Origin: Clostridia bacterium
Lineage (GTDB): Bacteria > Bacillota > Clostridia > Lachnospirales > CAG-274
Reading direction: 5' to 3'
Assembly: GCA_030536675.1 (NCBI GenBank)
Contig: JAUNPM010000010.1
Coordinates: 1-16,953 of the forward strand
Length of the DNA: 16,953 bases
The notes under the pieces were generated by a model. It was not told the origin of the DNA, made no database searches, and saw only the letters and a list, made by a program, of their open reading frames with translations. Numbering within the stretch: position 1 is the first letter of the stretch; every line of letters begins with the position of its first letter. This document shows, one piece after another, positions 1 through 8,102 of this stretch. The position numbers were made by a program, and so were the translations under genes.

Positions 1-51
1 AGGGAGAAGCTGTATAATGGAGGTTATGTGGGAAATATAGAAACAAAATAA
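1..51 (+). CDS. 3' end of an upstream gene (partial)
   Basis: Frame 1 is open from the window edge to a TAA at 49-51 and encodes 16 residues ending NIETK. A promoter and a new gene follow directly, so this is probably the C-terminus of a gene that begins outside the window. The fragment is too short to name a family. It could also be non-coding; the only support is position and an open frame. Confidence 0.4.
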   Translation, partial: REKLYNGGYVGNIETK

Positions 52-61
52 GGGTCAAATG

Positions 62-90
62 TTGACAGCAATACTTTTTGAAGGTATAAT
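62..90 (+). promoter_or_regulatory. Perfect consensus sigma-A promoter
   Basis: TTGACA at 62-67 and TATAAT at 85-90 are separated by exactly 17 bases. Both boxes match the housekeeping consensus fully. It lies 43 bases upstream of the metallophosphoesterase start and should drive that gene and the M15 peptidase gene. Confidence 0.85.
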
Positions 91-133
91 ATTTATATAA
101 GTAACAGGGAGCAGTATTATTACAGGGGGACAA

Positions 134-970
134 ATGAAAAGAGTATTAAATAAAATCATAGCTTTATTTGTGATAATGGTTATTATGTGTCTGCTTTTTG
201 TGTTGGCTTTAAATGACAATATTAAGATAAGGGAATACAGTGAAATAACAGACAAGGTAACGGAAAGTAAAAGAATAATGCTTATAACCGATCTGCACAG
301 TACAATATACGGTGAAAATCAAGGGGAGCTTATGGAAAAAATAAATGAAGAAGCTCCCGACGTTATACTCCTTGGCGGAGATATTGTTGACGATGTGAGA
401 GATGACAGAGGCAGCAGGCTTTTGCTTGAGCAAATAGGCAGTAAATATGATTGTTATTATGTATCGGGAAACCACGAATATTGGTCGGAAAGAATAAATG
501 AAATAAAGGATATGATAAGGGAATACGGAATAAGAGTACTTGAAGGAGAGGGTGTTGCGCTGAATGGTGAAATTGCGCTGTGGGGCGTAGACGATCCTGA
601 TTGTCAATATGAAAGGTACGGCGCTATCGACGATTGGTACGGACAGCTTTATAAATGCTCCGGCTCTTTAAATGAGAATATGTATAATATTCTGCTTTCT
701 CACAGACCTGAAAGAACGGAGGATTACAAAAGCAGTAATTTTGACGTTGTATTAAGCGGACATGCTCACGGGGGACAGTGGAGGATACCGTTTTTGATAA
801 ACGGAGTGTATGCGCCAAATCAAGGCTTTTTTCCAAAATATGCAGGGGGAAAATATGAGCTTGGAAATGTGGATATGATAGTAAGCAGGGGGCTTGCGAA
901 GTCTAATATTCCAAGAATATTTAATCAGCCTGAAATTGTTGTTATAAATATTGAGCCTTATAAGGGATAA
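134..970 (+). CDS. Membrane-anchored metallophosphoesterase (YkuE/YaeI-like)
   Basis: This 278-residue protein is a calcineurin-like metallophosphoesterase. One hydrophobic segment near residues 8-26 should anchor it with the catalytic domain outside the membrane. The metal-binding motifs occur in family order: D53-x-H55, GGD at 81-83, GNHE at 112-115, H190 in LLSHRPE, and GHAHGGQ at 209-215. This arrangement resembles the YkuE/YaeI branch, some members of which hydrolyse UDP-2,3-diacylglucosamine or are exported phosphodiesterases; the substrate here cannot be read from sequence. The start is preceded by AGGGGGA at 124-130 with short spacing. It shares a transcript with the M15 peptidase 38 bases downstream, which fits a cell-envelope role. 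Confidence 0.9.
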   Translation: MKRVLNKIIALFVIMVIMCLLFVLALNDNIKIREYSEITDKVTESKRIMLITDLHSTIYGENQGELMEKINEEAPDVILLGGDIVDDVRDDRGSRLLLEQIGSKYDCYYVSGNHEYWSERINEIKDMIREYGIRVLEGEGVALNGEIALWGVDDPDCQYERYGAIDDWYGQLYKCSGSLNENMYNILLSHRPERTEDYKSSNFDVVLSGHAHGGQWRIPFLINGVYAPNQGFFPKYAGGKYELGNVDMIVSRGLAKSNIPRIFNQPEIVVINIEPYKG

Positions 971-1008
971 TATAAGAATTATTTTTTAAAAATGAGAGGA
1001 GTGAAAAA

Positions 1009-1956
1009 ATGAAATTAAGAAAAGTTATGGGTATTGTATTAACAGGGGCTCTTATATGTTCCACAGTGAGCACTGCAGGGGCAAATGAGTTTGATGACAG
1101 CTTTTGGGAGTGGTACTTTGGCGAGTATTTTATTGATGATGGATATGATACGAATGACTATTATGTTCCTGTGATCACATCACCAAGGGAATACGACTCA
1201 ATTATTGCCTCTGATGAAATACGCATTAAATGGAAGTATACGGGCAACGAAAGCTGTGTTGTATGCGTAGAGGACGAAACGGGAAATGTGTCTGAAATCC
1301 AAGGGGAAAGCGGAAACAAGGCAATTATTTTGTCAAATAAGCTTGCAAAGGGAGCGTCATACACAATTACGGTCAAGGCGGGAAGCAATGTTTCAGAGCC
1401 TGTTAAGATAAGGATACTTGATAATAAGCAGGAAATTGTAGAAATTGTTTCAAGAACCGATGTTGAAAAAGCCGAAGAAAGGATCAATACTGAGCTTGTT
1501 ATACCTGAGGGGGCTTTTGATTCAAAGGAAAGTGCCGATAAACGAATGAAAACCATAAGTGTTAATGTGTGGCAGTTGAATTCAAAAAATCAAAAAGTCA
1601 CGTCATCAATACCTATTACCGTAAATGCACAGCTGGCTGATACGGTAACTAAGATATTTAATGAAATATATCTGAATCAGCTGCAATTTCCTATTAAATC
1701 AGCAAGCTGTTACAGCTACAGAACCACTGTAAGCGGAGGCAGATTGTCCGAACATGCTTATGGTACGGCAATTGACATAAACCCCAATGAAAATTACTGT
1801 GTATATTCAAGCGGTAATGTAGTGGGAACCTGTTATGAACCTTATACGAATCAGTATTCTGTTGTTCCCGAAATAATTAATATTTTCAGAAAATATAATT
1901 TTTACTGGGGCGGGTCATTTGGAGATTATATGCATTTTTCTTATTTTGGTACATAA
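1009..1956 (+). CDS. Secreted M15-family D-alanyl-D-alanine carboxypeptidase-like protein
   Basis: This 315-residue protein has a signal peptide, probably cleaved after A25 (STAGA-NEF). Residues about 54-137 look like a beta-sandwich (fibronectin/Ig-like) domain, and the C-terminal part is a peptidase M15 domain. The zinc motif S-x-H-x2-G-x3-D is present as SEHAYGTAID (H249, D256), and the third ligand lies in GDYMHF (H309). M15 enzymes cleave D-Ala-D-Ala or other peptidoglycan peptide bonds outside the cell. AGAGGAGTG at 995-1003 supports the start. It is probably co-transcribed with the metallophosphoesterase. Carboxypeptidase versus endopeptidase specificity cannot be decided. Confidence 0.87.
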   Translation: MKLRKVMGIVLTGALICSTVSTAGANEFDDSFWEWYFGEYFIDDGYDTNDYYVPVITSPREYDSIIASDEIRIKWKYTGNESCVVCVEDETGNVSEIQGESGNKAIILSNKLAKGASYTITVKAGSNVSEPVKIRILDNKQEIVEIVSRTDVEKAEERINTELVIPEGAFDSKESADKRMKTISVNVWQLNSKNQKVTSSIPITVNAQLADTVTKIFNEIYLNQLQFPIKSASCYSYRTTVSGGRLSEHAYGTAIDINPNENYCVYSSGNVVGTCYEPYTNQYSVVPEIINIFRKYNFYWGGSFGDYMHFSYFGT

Positions 1957-1992
1957 ATGATATTGAAGTGACCTATTTATTTAAGAAATATA

Positions 1993-2030
1993 AAGGGCAG
2001 TGTATAATAAGTGAGTTATACATTGCCCTT
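1993..2030. terminator. Bidirectional terminator between convergent genes
   Basis: A 15-bp stem pairs 1993-2007 (AAGGGCAGTGTATAA) with 2016-2030, with one G-T wobble and an 8-base loop. It lies between the stops of the M15 gene and phosphopentomutase, which converge. The T-tracts are short, so efficiency may differ by direction. Confidence 0.75.
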
Positions 2031-2038
2031 ATTTGTAA

Positions 2039-3190
2039 TTAAAGCATATTTGTGCCGTCTAAATTATTATCTATATTAATATATTGGGCTATTGTTTTTG
2101 CAATATCACTGAAGGTTTCTCTTGTGCCTAAGTTACGTGGCTTAACACTGTTTCCGTACATTAAGAGAAAAGAATGTTCCCTTGAATGGTCCGTTGAAGG
2201 AGTGGTAGGGTCACAGCCGTGATCACTTGTTATGAAAAGTATATCTTCAGCTTTCATTGCGGACATAATTCGGGGCAAATTGTCATCGAAATATTGCAGG
2301 GAGTCTGCAAAGCCTTTAACATCGTTTCTGTGACCGTAAAGCATATCGGTATCAACTAAATTTGTGAATATAATACCTTCAAAGTCTTCATTGATATATT
2401 TTATGGTTTGTTCGATACCTTGGGCATTTGTATGAGTGTGTACGGACTTTGTTATGCCTCTGTTACAAAAGATATCCTCTATTTTACCTACGCAGGCAAC
2501 TGTTTTTCCCTGTTCCTTTGCACAGTCAAGAAGTGTGGGAGCTATGGGAGGAAGTGAAAAATCCTTTCTTCCCTCCGTCCTTGTGTAATTGCCTGATGTG
2601 CCCGTAAATGGGCGGGCTATTACTCTTGCAACGCCGTGCTCTCCTTGGAGCAGGTTTCTTGCAATTTCGCACATTTTGTAAAGCTCCTCTGTAGATATAA
2701 TATCCTCGTGAGCGGCTATTTGAAATACGCTGTCGGCAGATGTGTAGACAATGGGTCTGCCTGTTGCCATATGTTCATCTCCCAGCTCCTGTATTATTAC
2801 TGTGCCTGACGCTGCACGGTTTCCTAAAATTTTTCTGCCTATTGAGCTTTCAAAGGAATTTATTACATCGCATGGAAAACCGTCGGGATAGGTGGGGAAG
2901 GGCTTGTTAAGATGTATTCCGCTTATTTCCCAGTGACCTGTTGTGGTGTCCTTTCCCTTTGAGCGCTCTTTCATTTTGCCGTATGCACCTATTGGGCTAT
3001 TTGTTTTTTCGTAAATATTGTATCCGTCTATTAAGCCAAGTCCCAGTGAACACATATTTTTAAGATTTAAAGAGGGTATTTGTTCTTTAACGTGCATAAG
3101 AGTGTTGCTGCCTGTATCTCCGTATTCTGAAGCATCGGGAAGCTCGCCTATGCCTACGGCATCAAGTACTATTATTATTCCTCGTTTCAT
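2039..3190 (-). CDS. deoB: Phosphopentomutase
   Basis: This 383-residue protein interconverts (deoxy)ribose 1-phosphate and 5-phosphate, passing sugars released by nucleoside phosphorylases to the pentose pathway. It is an alkaline-phosphatase-superfamily enzyme. The N-terminus has IIVLDAVGIGELPDA with the first metal-binding Asp. DTTTGHWEI carries the Thr that is phosphorylated in this family. The later metal ligands lie in NLVDTDMLYGHRND and ITSDHGCDPTTPSTDHSREH. Length is close to the usual 390 residues. GGAGGT sits 6 bases before the ATG. It follows pdp by 15 bases in the same direction, so the two form one transcript. Confidence 0.97.
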   Translation of the reverse strand: MKRGIIIVLDAVGIGELPDASEYGDTGSNTLMHVKEQIPSLNLKNMCSLGLGLIDGYNIYEKTNSPIGAYGKMKERSKGKDTTTGHWEISGIHLNKPFPTYPDGFPCDVINSFESSIGRKILGNRAASGTVIIQELGDEHMATGRPIVYTSADSVFQIAAHEDIISTEELYKMCEIARNLLQGEHGVARVIARPFTGTSGNYTRTEGRKDFSLPPIAPTLLDCAKEQGKTVACVGKIEDIFCNRGITKSVHTHTNAQGIEQTIKYINEDFEGIIFTNLVDTDMLYGHRNDVKGFADSLQYFDDNLPRIMSAMKAEDILFITSDHGCDPTTPSTDHSREHSFLLMYGNSVKPRNLGTRETFSDIAKTIAQYINIDNNLDGTNML

Positions 3191-3205
3191 AGTATTACCT
3201 CCGAA

Positions 3206-4510
3206 TTATTTTAAAATTTTATAAATGAGAGGCTTTGGCTCGGGCTTTTCGGAGCCTATCTTAATTGCTTTTCTGGCTATTGCATCGGCAATTTTACAGC
3301 GCTTATCATCCTTGGCAAATATTCGGGCAAGTATTTCGCCTTTTTCCACTTTGTCGCCTACTTTTTTCTTAAGCATAATGCCTGCGCCGTAATCTATTAC
3401 ATCTTCTTTTGTTTTTCTGCCTGCTCCCGTAAATGAAGATGCCTTTCCCAAAGCCAATGCATCTATTTCGGTTACATATCCGTTTTTATTTGATATAATG
3501 GCAGATTTGCATATCCTTTGAGGAAAAAGTGAGTAATTGTCTATTACAGCGGGGTTGCCGCCCTGCATTGCTATAAGCTCGGAAAATTTATAAAGACCTT
3601 TACGGTTTCTGATATTTTCGTTGAGCATATGAAGAGCTGTTTGTGTGTCCTCTGCAATTCCTCCCATTATAAGCATTTCCGCACCAAGAGCAAGAGATAC
3701 ATCTTTTAAGGAGCCTTCTTTCTGTCCTTTTAAGATTTCAATAGCCTCTATTACTTCAAGGCTGTTGCCTATGTTCATACCAAGAGGTTCGTCCATATTT
3801 GTTATTACGGCAGTGACTTTTTTGCCTAAGTTTTTGCCTAGCTTTATCATTTCCTTGGCAAGAAGCTCAGCATCTTCAATGTTTTTTGTAAAAGCTCCTT
3901 TTCCACACTTTACATCAAGAACAAAGCCGTCTGCACCTCCTGCCAGTTTTTTGCTCATTATGCTTGAGGCTATAAGAGGTATACTTTCAACGGTACCTGT
4001 TACATCACGAAGGGCATAAATATATTTATCGGCAGGGGCAAGGGTTTCTGTTTGTCCCATAATAACTATGTTTATGTCGTTGACCTGCTTAATTGCTTTG
4101 TCCATATCAATATTTATATTGAAGCCGGGTATTGATTCCAGCTTATCAAGAGTACCGCCCGTAAAGCCAAGCCCTCTGCCTGACATTTTTATTACGGGAA
4201 GTCCCAAGGAGGCAACAAGGGGTGCAACGACCAATGTGGTGGTGTCCGCAACTCCTCCTGTGCTGTGTTTATCTATTTTAAAGCCGTGTATGCTGCTTAG
4301 ATCAAGTGTTTTGCCTGAATAGGTCATTGCCATTGTTAAATCAGCTGTTTCACGCTCCGTAAGAGAATTAATACATATTGCCATAAGCATTGCCGCAACC
4401 TGATAATCGGGAATTGATTTTTCGATTACTGATCTTATAAAAAACTTGATTTCATCGTTTGTAAGTTCCATATTATTACGCTTTTTTATTATCAAATCTA
4501 CAAACCGCAT
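3206..4510 (-). CDS. pdp: Pyrimidine-nucleoside (thymidine) phosphorylase
   Basis: This 434-residue enzyme of the DeoA/Pdp family phosphorolyses thymidine or uridine to base and (deoxy)ribose 1-phosphate. Recognisable motifs are KHSTGGVADTTT, KMSGRGLGFTGGTLDKLES, ALRDVTGTVESIPLIASSI, MSKKLAGGADGFVLDVK and the C-terminal GAGIMLKKKVGDKVEKGE. Three usually conserved places differ: GGVGD reads GGVAD, the GLGHTGG loop reads GLGFTGG, and KTGAGAFM reads KCGKGAFT. The His in GLGHTGG is an active-site residue in characterised thymidine phosphorylases. GGGAGTG lies 5 bases before the ATG. It precedes deoB in one operon. The gene could also be labelled deoA. Confidence 0.95.
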   Translation of the reverse strand: MRFVDLIIKKRNNMELTNDEIKFFIRSVIEKSIPDYQVAAMLMAICINSLTERETADLTMAMTYSGKTLDLSSIHGFKIDKHSTGGVADTTTLVVAPLVASLGLPVIKMSGRGLGFTGGTLDKLESIPGFNINIDMDKAIKQVNDINIVIMGQTETLAPADKYIYALRDVTGTVESIPLIASSIMSKKLAGGADGFVLDVKCGKGAFTKNIEDAELLAKEMIKLGKNLGKKVTAVITNMDEPLGMNIGNSLEVIEAIEILKGQKEGSLKDVSLALGAEMLIMGGIAEDTQTALHMLNENIRNRKGLYKFSELIAMQGGNPAVIDNYSLFPQRICKSAIISNKNGYVTEIDALALGKASSFTGAGRKTKEDVIDYGAGIMLKKKVGDKVEKGEILARIFAKDDKRCKIADAIARKAIKIGSEKPEPKPLIYKILK

Positions 4511-4550
4511 ATTAACACTCCCTTGTAAAAATATTTTTTGCTATAATTAT

Positions 4551-4579
4551 AGTATAATATTGCAAAAAGAAAATATCAA
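4551..4579 (-). promoter_or_regulatory. Promoter of the pdp-deoB operon
   Basis: On the minus strand, TTGATA (4579-4574) and TATACT (4556-4551) are 17 bases apart, each one mismatch from consensus. The -10 lies about 40 bases before the pdp start. A perfect 12-bp palindrome, CTATAATTATAG (4541-4552), overlaps the edge of the -10. Confidence 0.65.
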
Positions 4580-4610
4580 TGATAAAATTAAAATAAGAGG
4601 TGAAGTTTTT

Positions 4611-5315
4611 ATGAAGAACAGCGTAATTATTGTTGCTGCGGGAAGCGGTAAAAGAATGAGATCGGCTATTGCAAAGCAATATATTGAATTAAAGGGCAGG
4701 ACCATATTAAGCTATACTGTTGAAACATTTAACAGCAGTGAATATATTGATGAGATCATACTTGTAACAAGCAGTGAAGCAAAGGAATATGTGAGGAAAG
4801 AAATAGTTGAAAGATATGGATTTCATAAGGTCAAGGCTATTGTTGAAGGCGGAGAAGAAAGACAGGATTCAGTTTACAGAGGAATTTCTGCTGTAAGTGA
4901 GGATACGGATATAGTGCTTATTCACGACGGAGTAAGACCTTTTGTTGCGGATAAGTATATAGCAATGCTTGAAAGTATTGCTATGGAATTTGGCGGCTGT
5001 GTTCTGGGCGCTCCCGTTAAGGATACAATAAAAATATGTGATGAAGAGGGTTACATAAGTGAAACTCCCGACAGAAAAACACTGTGGATAGCACAGACCC
5101 CCCAGTGCTTTAAGTATGATATTATTAAAAATGCCTATGAAAAAGCGGAGAAGGAGGGCTTTAAGGCTACAGACGATTCAATGATAGCTGAAAGAGCGGG
5201 AGTAAAGGTAAAAATGGTAGAGGGAGATTATGAAAATATTAAAATAACAACTCCCGAAGATCTGTATATGGGGGAGGTCATACTTGAGAATATGATCAAA
5301 GGAAGAAAAGGCTGA
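4611..5315 (+). CDS. ispD: 2-C-methyl-D-erythritol 4-phosphate cytidylyltransferase
   Basis: IspD joins CTP and 2-C-methyl-D-erythritol 4-phosphate to form CDP-ME, the third step of the MEP isoprenoid pathway in the cytoplasm. The 234-residue product has the glycine-rich nucleotide loop VAAGSGKRM (8-16), AKQY (21-24) with the conserved Lys, GGEERQDSVYRG (80-91), IHDGVRPFV (104-112), GAPVKDTIK (133-141), AQTPQCF (161-167) and ATDDS (186-190). The ATG at 4611 is chosen because AGAGGTGA lies 7 bases upstream and the motifs start at once; the frame stays open back to 4446, but that stretch runs antisense through the pdp start. No linked ispF or ispE is visible. Confidence 0.95.
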   Translation: MKNSVIIVAAGSGKRMRSAIAKQYIELKGRTILSYTVETFNSSEYIDEIILVTSSEAKEYVRKEIVERYGFHKVKAIVEGGEERQDSVYRGISAVSEDTDIVLIHDGVRPFVADKYIAMLESIAMEFGGCVLGAPVKDTIKICDEEGYISETPDRKTLWIAQTPQCFKYDIIKNAYEKAEKEGFKATDDSMIAERAGVKVKMVEGDYENIKITTPEDLYMGEVILENMIKGRKG

Positions 5316-5372
5316 TATATGATTTTATGGCTTTTTGAGGGCAGTATTTAAATATATGAGGGAATATGATAA

Positions 5373-6383
5373 ATGAAAAAATTAAGGCTTTTATATGGAA
5401 TGATTATTATTTTAGTTTATATTGTTATAAATGGGGCTGTTGTGTTTGGAAACAGGGGCAACGGATATTTAACTACCGACGGAAATAACATATATAAGAT
5501 AGTTGAAGATAATCCGAGATCGGGAAATATGATATACAGATATGATATGAGAGGTTTAAACGGCAGACGCCTTTATTCTTCACAGGGATATATTGAAATT
5601 AAAGGGGTTTTTGGCAAATATCTGTATTTTAATGAATATTCCTCCAATAATGGTGACACAGGCTTAAAGGCAATGAATTTAAAGGATAATTCTGTTAAAA
5701 GGGTATATGACTTAACTGATAATGTGGAATATTTTGGAGGAAGTGAAATATATCTGAGGAAGCAAAAGTTATACTTTGAGGAATTATTATGTGTAAATGT
5801 CAGCGGTAATAATGTTAAATATATATGTGACAATCTAAAGGAGTATACTGTTAAGAATGATGAACTGTATTATATACAACATATAGATAATCAAACAAAT
5901 TGTTTCGGAATATATAAGGCTGATGCCGACGGTTCAAATCCACAACTTTTGTATGATAATTTTATTGGGAACGGTGTGTATTTTTCAAATGAGGGATTAA
6001 TATGGGAGCTTTTGGAGCAGGGTAAATATGACAGAAATATGTCTTTGGAAAGTAAAAGCACATATTATTTGAGAGATATTGATACAGGAAAAGATGAAAT
6101 TATAAATATAAAGGAATATAAAAATATAGATTTAAGCAGGAGAGTGTGCTCAACAAGAAAAGAAAAAGAGTACTATTATAAAAACAATGAGATATATAGG
6201 ATAAATGCTCAAAATGACATTGTAAAGGTTGGCAAAATTCGGTTTGACAATGCATATATTTTGGGTGTTGAGGATCAATATCTTTATTATGCAAATGATA
6301 AAAATAAGATAAAGAAAATTAAACTTAAGACTGATAAAAATATATTCTCCAAAATATTTGAAGCGTTGACAGAGGAGAGTTGA
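5373..6383 (+). CDS. Exported protein with DUF5050-like propeller repeats
   Basis: The 336-residue product starts with a basic tail and a hydrophobic segment (residues 5-24), a signal peptide or anchor. The rest is a series of short beta units such as NNIYKI, NMIYRYDM, KYLYFNEYSS, DELYYIQ, GIYKADADGS and QYLYYANDK. They resemble the DUF5050 or WD40-like beta-propeller repeats common in extracellular Clostridia proteins. Function is unknown, and no catalytic residues are evident. GAGGGA at 5358-5363 precedes the ATG. The 57 bases after ispD show no clear promoter, so it may be co-transcribed with ispD without being functionally linked to it. The family call rests on repeat pattern only. Confidence 0.75.
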   Translation: MKKLRLLYGMIIILVYIVINGAVVFGNRGNGYLTTDGNNIYKIVEDNPRSGNMIYRYDMRGLNGRRLYSSQGYIEIKGVFGKYLYFNEYSSNNGDTGLKAMNLKDNSVKRVYDLTDNVEYFGGSEIYLRKQKLYFEELLCVNVSGNNVKYICDNLKEYTVKNDELYYIQHIDNQTNCFGIYKADADGSNPQLLYDNFIGNGVYFSNEGLIWELLEQGKYDRNMSLESKSTYYLRDIDTGKDEIINIKEYKNIDLSRRVCSTRKEKEYYYKNNEIYRINAQNDIVKVGKIRFDNAYILGVEDQYLYYANDKNKIKKIKLKTDKNIFSKIFEALTEES

Positions 6384-6449
6384 ACAAATCTTTTAAAAGG
6401 CTGTAAATGGAAATTAAATTTAAGCTTTATATATAAGGTTTTTACAAAG

Positions 6450-6476
6450 GGACTGCCGTATAATAAATGGCAGTCC
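6450..6476. terminator. Hairpin between convergent genes (weak terminator)
   Basis: GGACTGCC (6450-6457) pairs perfectly with GGCAGTCC (6469-6476) around an 11-base loop. It lies between the convergent stops at 6383 and 6485. The flanking T-runs are broken in both directions, so it is a plausible but not ideal terminator. Confidence 0.6.
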
Positions 6477-6484
6477 ACTCTGTT

Positions 6485-7471
6485 TTAGGTTGTCCAATAG
6501 GAATTTATTTCGGCTTCCGTAAGATGATTTACAAATTTATTGTTAAGTTCTACAAAAAAGTAAAGCTCCTGCAAGACATCCGCTGTTTTGGAATATGTAA
6601 AAAGCTCGGCTCTTGTTGCGGGCAGAGGTTGATTTTCAAACTTTATTATTATGTTTTTTACGGATATAAGGTCGTCCTTATAGGAGGATTTGTTGTGGAT
6701 ATTATTGCTTATTTTATATATAATGTCAATTATATCGGAGCGGAGAGGAAGATTTTTAAGAGTGCATAAAGAGAGATTTTTATGTATTCTGTCTATAGTG
6801 TGGCACTGTTCTCTACGCATACTTAAATATTCGTTAAAGTAGTGGGATTTTTCAAATTCCACGTTATAGCTGTTGCTTAGAACATTATCACAGCATTTGT
6901 TTATTTTATCAAATATAAATGTCAGCCAGTCATTGTCAAATTCACTGTTGTTTTCTATTGAAAATGCTGTTTTCTTTAAAAGAGATGAAATGTCAAGTTC
7001 GATTATCTCGCAATCCCTCTTTATTTTTGCGGATATATCTCTGAAAAATACATTTAAAATAAGGGCGCACAGACTGCCTATAAAAAGAAGCATTACTTCG
7101 TTATAAATAGCGTGAGGGCTGAAGCTTTTCATTAAAAGAAAATGGGTGGTGACCACCGTACTTGATGAAAGGGTGTTAAGCCAGCCTAAAATGTAGCTTA
7201 CGCTTACAAGGAGGAGCATAAACACAAAAAATGCACCTTCGTTGTAGCCTATGTTTGTGAAAAGAATATATGCCGAAAGCATTGCGTAGAAATAGGACAA
7301 TATACGTTTAATAACATCATTGACCGTTTCTTTTTTTGTGTCCTGAATACTTAGAAGTGTTATAACTGCTGCGCTTGCACTGTATTCAAGTCCGAGCATA
7401 TGACATATTAAATAAGAAAGGGTGCTGCCGCCCGCTATTCTGAAAACCTTATTAAAATTGATATTGTTCAC
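6485..7471 (-). CDS. Aromatic acid exporter-like (ArAE/FUSC) membrane protein
   Basis: The 328-residue protein has about four or five hydrophobic helices in its first 145 residues, starting near RIAGGSTLSYLICHMLG. A charged, mostly helical cytoplasmic domain follows (about 150-328). This plan matches the putative aromatic acid exporter family of Firmicutes (ArAE_1 with its C-terminal domain), distantly related to FUSC/AaeB efflux proteins. The substrate is unknown. AAAGGA lies 9 bases before the ATG. It is transcribed away from the aspartate-pathway operon from its own promoter. No transcription factor gene lies beside it. The assignment comes from topology and the opening motif, so it is moderately sure. 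Confidence 0.75.
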   Translation of the reverse strand: MNNINFNKVFRIAGGSTLSYLICHMLGLEYSASAAVITLLSIQDTKKETVNDVIKRILSYFYAMLSAYILFTNIGYNEGAFFVFMLLLVSVSYILGWLNTLSSSTVVTTHFLLMKSFSPHAIYNEVMLLFIGSLCALILNVFFRDISAKIKRDCEIIELDISSLLKKTAFSIENNSEFDNDWLTFIFDKINKCCDNVLSNSYNVEFEKSHYFNEYLSMRREQCHTIDRIHKNLSLCTLKNLPLRSDIIDIIYKISNNIHNKSSYKDDLISVKNIIIKFENQPLPATRAELFTYSKTADVLQELYFFVELNNKFVNHLTEAEINSYWTT

Positions 7472-7503
7472 AATTACCAGTCCTTTGTATTTACTTAATT
7501 TAA

Positions 7504-7532
7504 AGTATACAATATTATGCAGGAATTGTAAA
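7504..7532 (-). promoter_or_regulatory. Promoter of the ArAE-like gene
   Basis: On the minus strand, TTTACA (7532-7527) and TATACT (7509-7504) are 17 bases apart. The -10 lies about 33 bases before the ATG at 7471, giving a leader of roughly 25 bases. Confidence 0.65.
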
Positions 7533-7580
7533 ATAAAATTTACAGGCTTTGATGTTCAATTTAATTTTACAAAAAAGTAC

Positions 7581-7609
7581 TTGCAATATTAGGGAAAATG
7601 TGATATAGT
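7581..7609 (+). promoter_or_regulatory. Promoter of the ACT-hom-lysC operon
   Basis: TTGCAA (7581-7586) and TATAGT (7604-7609) are 17 bases apart. The predicted transcript starts about 35 bases before the first gene, which leaves no room for a lysine riboswitch or T-box leader. Confidence 0.65.
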
Positions 7610-7651
7610 TCTTTCTGTGAGATACAAATGTACATAGAGGGAGCACAGTAT

Positions 7652-8095
7652 ATGAATAGAAATTTTGACTATTATATTGTGGATAAAAGAGTAATGCCCG
7701 ATGTTTTTGTTAAAGTGGTAGAGGCAAAGGAGCTTTTGGATAAGGGTATGGTTATGTCTGTGCAGGAAGCCGTGGATAAGGCGGGAGTAAGCAGAAGCGC
7801 ATACTACAAATACAAGGATTATGTATCAGTCCTTGGAAATGATACAAGAGGAAAAATTGTAATACTTGCCTTTAATCTTGAGGATAAGGCGGGTATTTTA
7901 TCTCTTGTGCTCAATATACTTGCCGACCATGGGGCAAATCTTCTTACGATAAATCAGACTATACCAGTAAGTAATGTTGCCAATGTTACAATTACCATTG
8001 ATACAGGGAATATGACTGCGGAAATAAAGGATTTACTTGAAAGTATAGGACGAATACATGGAGTGTTGAATATTAAAATTATAGCTAGGGAGTGA
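7652..8095 (+). CDS. pheB: ACT-domain protein of the PheB/UPF0735 family
   Basis: The start at 7652 is preferred over an in-frame ATG at 7628 because AGAGGGAG lies at 7636-7643, 8 bases before it. This gives 147 residues, the usual family length. Residues about 36-58 (MSVQEAVDKAGVSRSAYYKY) look like a helix-turn-helix. Residues 69-147 form an ACT domain (NLEDKAGILSLVLNIL, NQTIP), a fold that binds amino acids. The gene leads an operon with hom and lysC, so it may sense an aspartate-family amino acid. The name pheB comes from the B. subtilis homologue and does not prove a role in phenylalanine synthesis. Confidence 0.9.
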   Translation: MNRNFDYYIVDKRVMPDVFVKVVEAKELLDKGMVMSVQEAVDKAGVSRSAYYKYKDYVSVLGNDTRGKIVILAFNLEDKAGILSLVLNILADHGANLLTINQTIPVSNVANVTITIDTGNMTAEIKDLLESIGRIHGVLNIKIIARE

Positions 8096-8102
8096 AAGTA
8101 AA

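Noticed and set aside
4446..4610. Longer N-terminus for ispD
   Set aside because: The added residues run antisense through the pdp start and lack a ribosome binding site; the ATG at 4611 has one and gives the normal family length.
5316..5345. Hairpin after ispD as a terminator
   Set aside because: Only AAAAG and CTTTT pair, with a large loop and mismatches, which is too weak to call.
7628..7651. Earlier ATG for the ACT-domain protein
   Set aside because: The ribosome binding site AGAGGGAG lies downstream of it and fits the ATG at 7652, which also gives the usual 147 residues.
7610..7651. Lysine riboswitch or T-box leader before the ACT-hom-lysC operon
   Set aside because: The predicted leader is only about 35 bases and shows none of the conserved elements.
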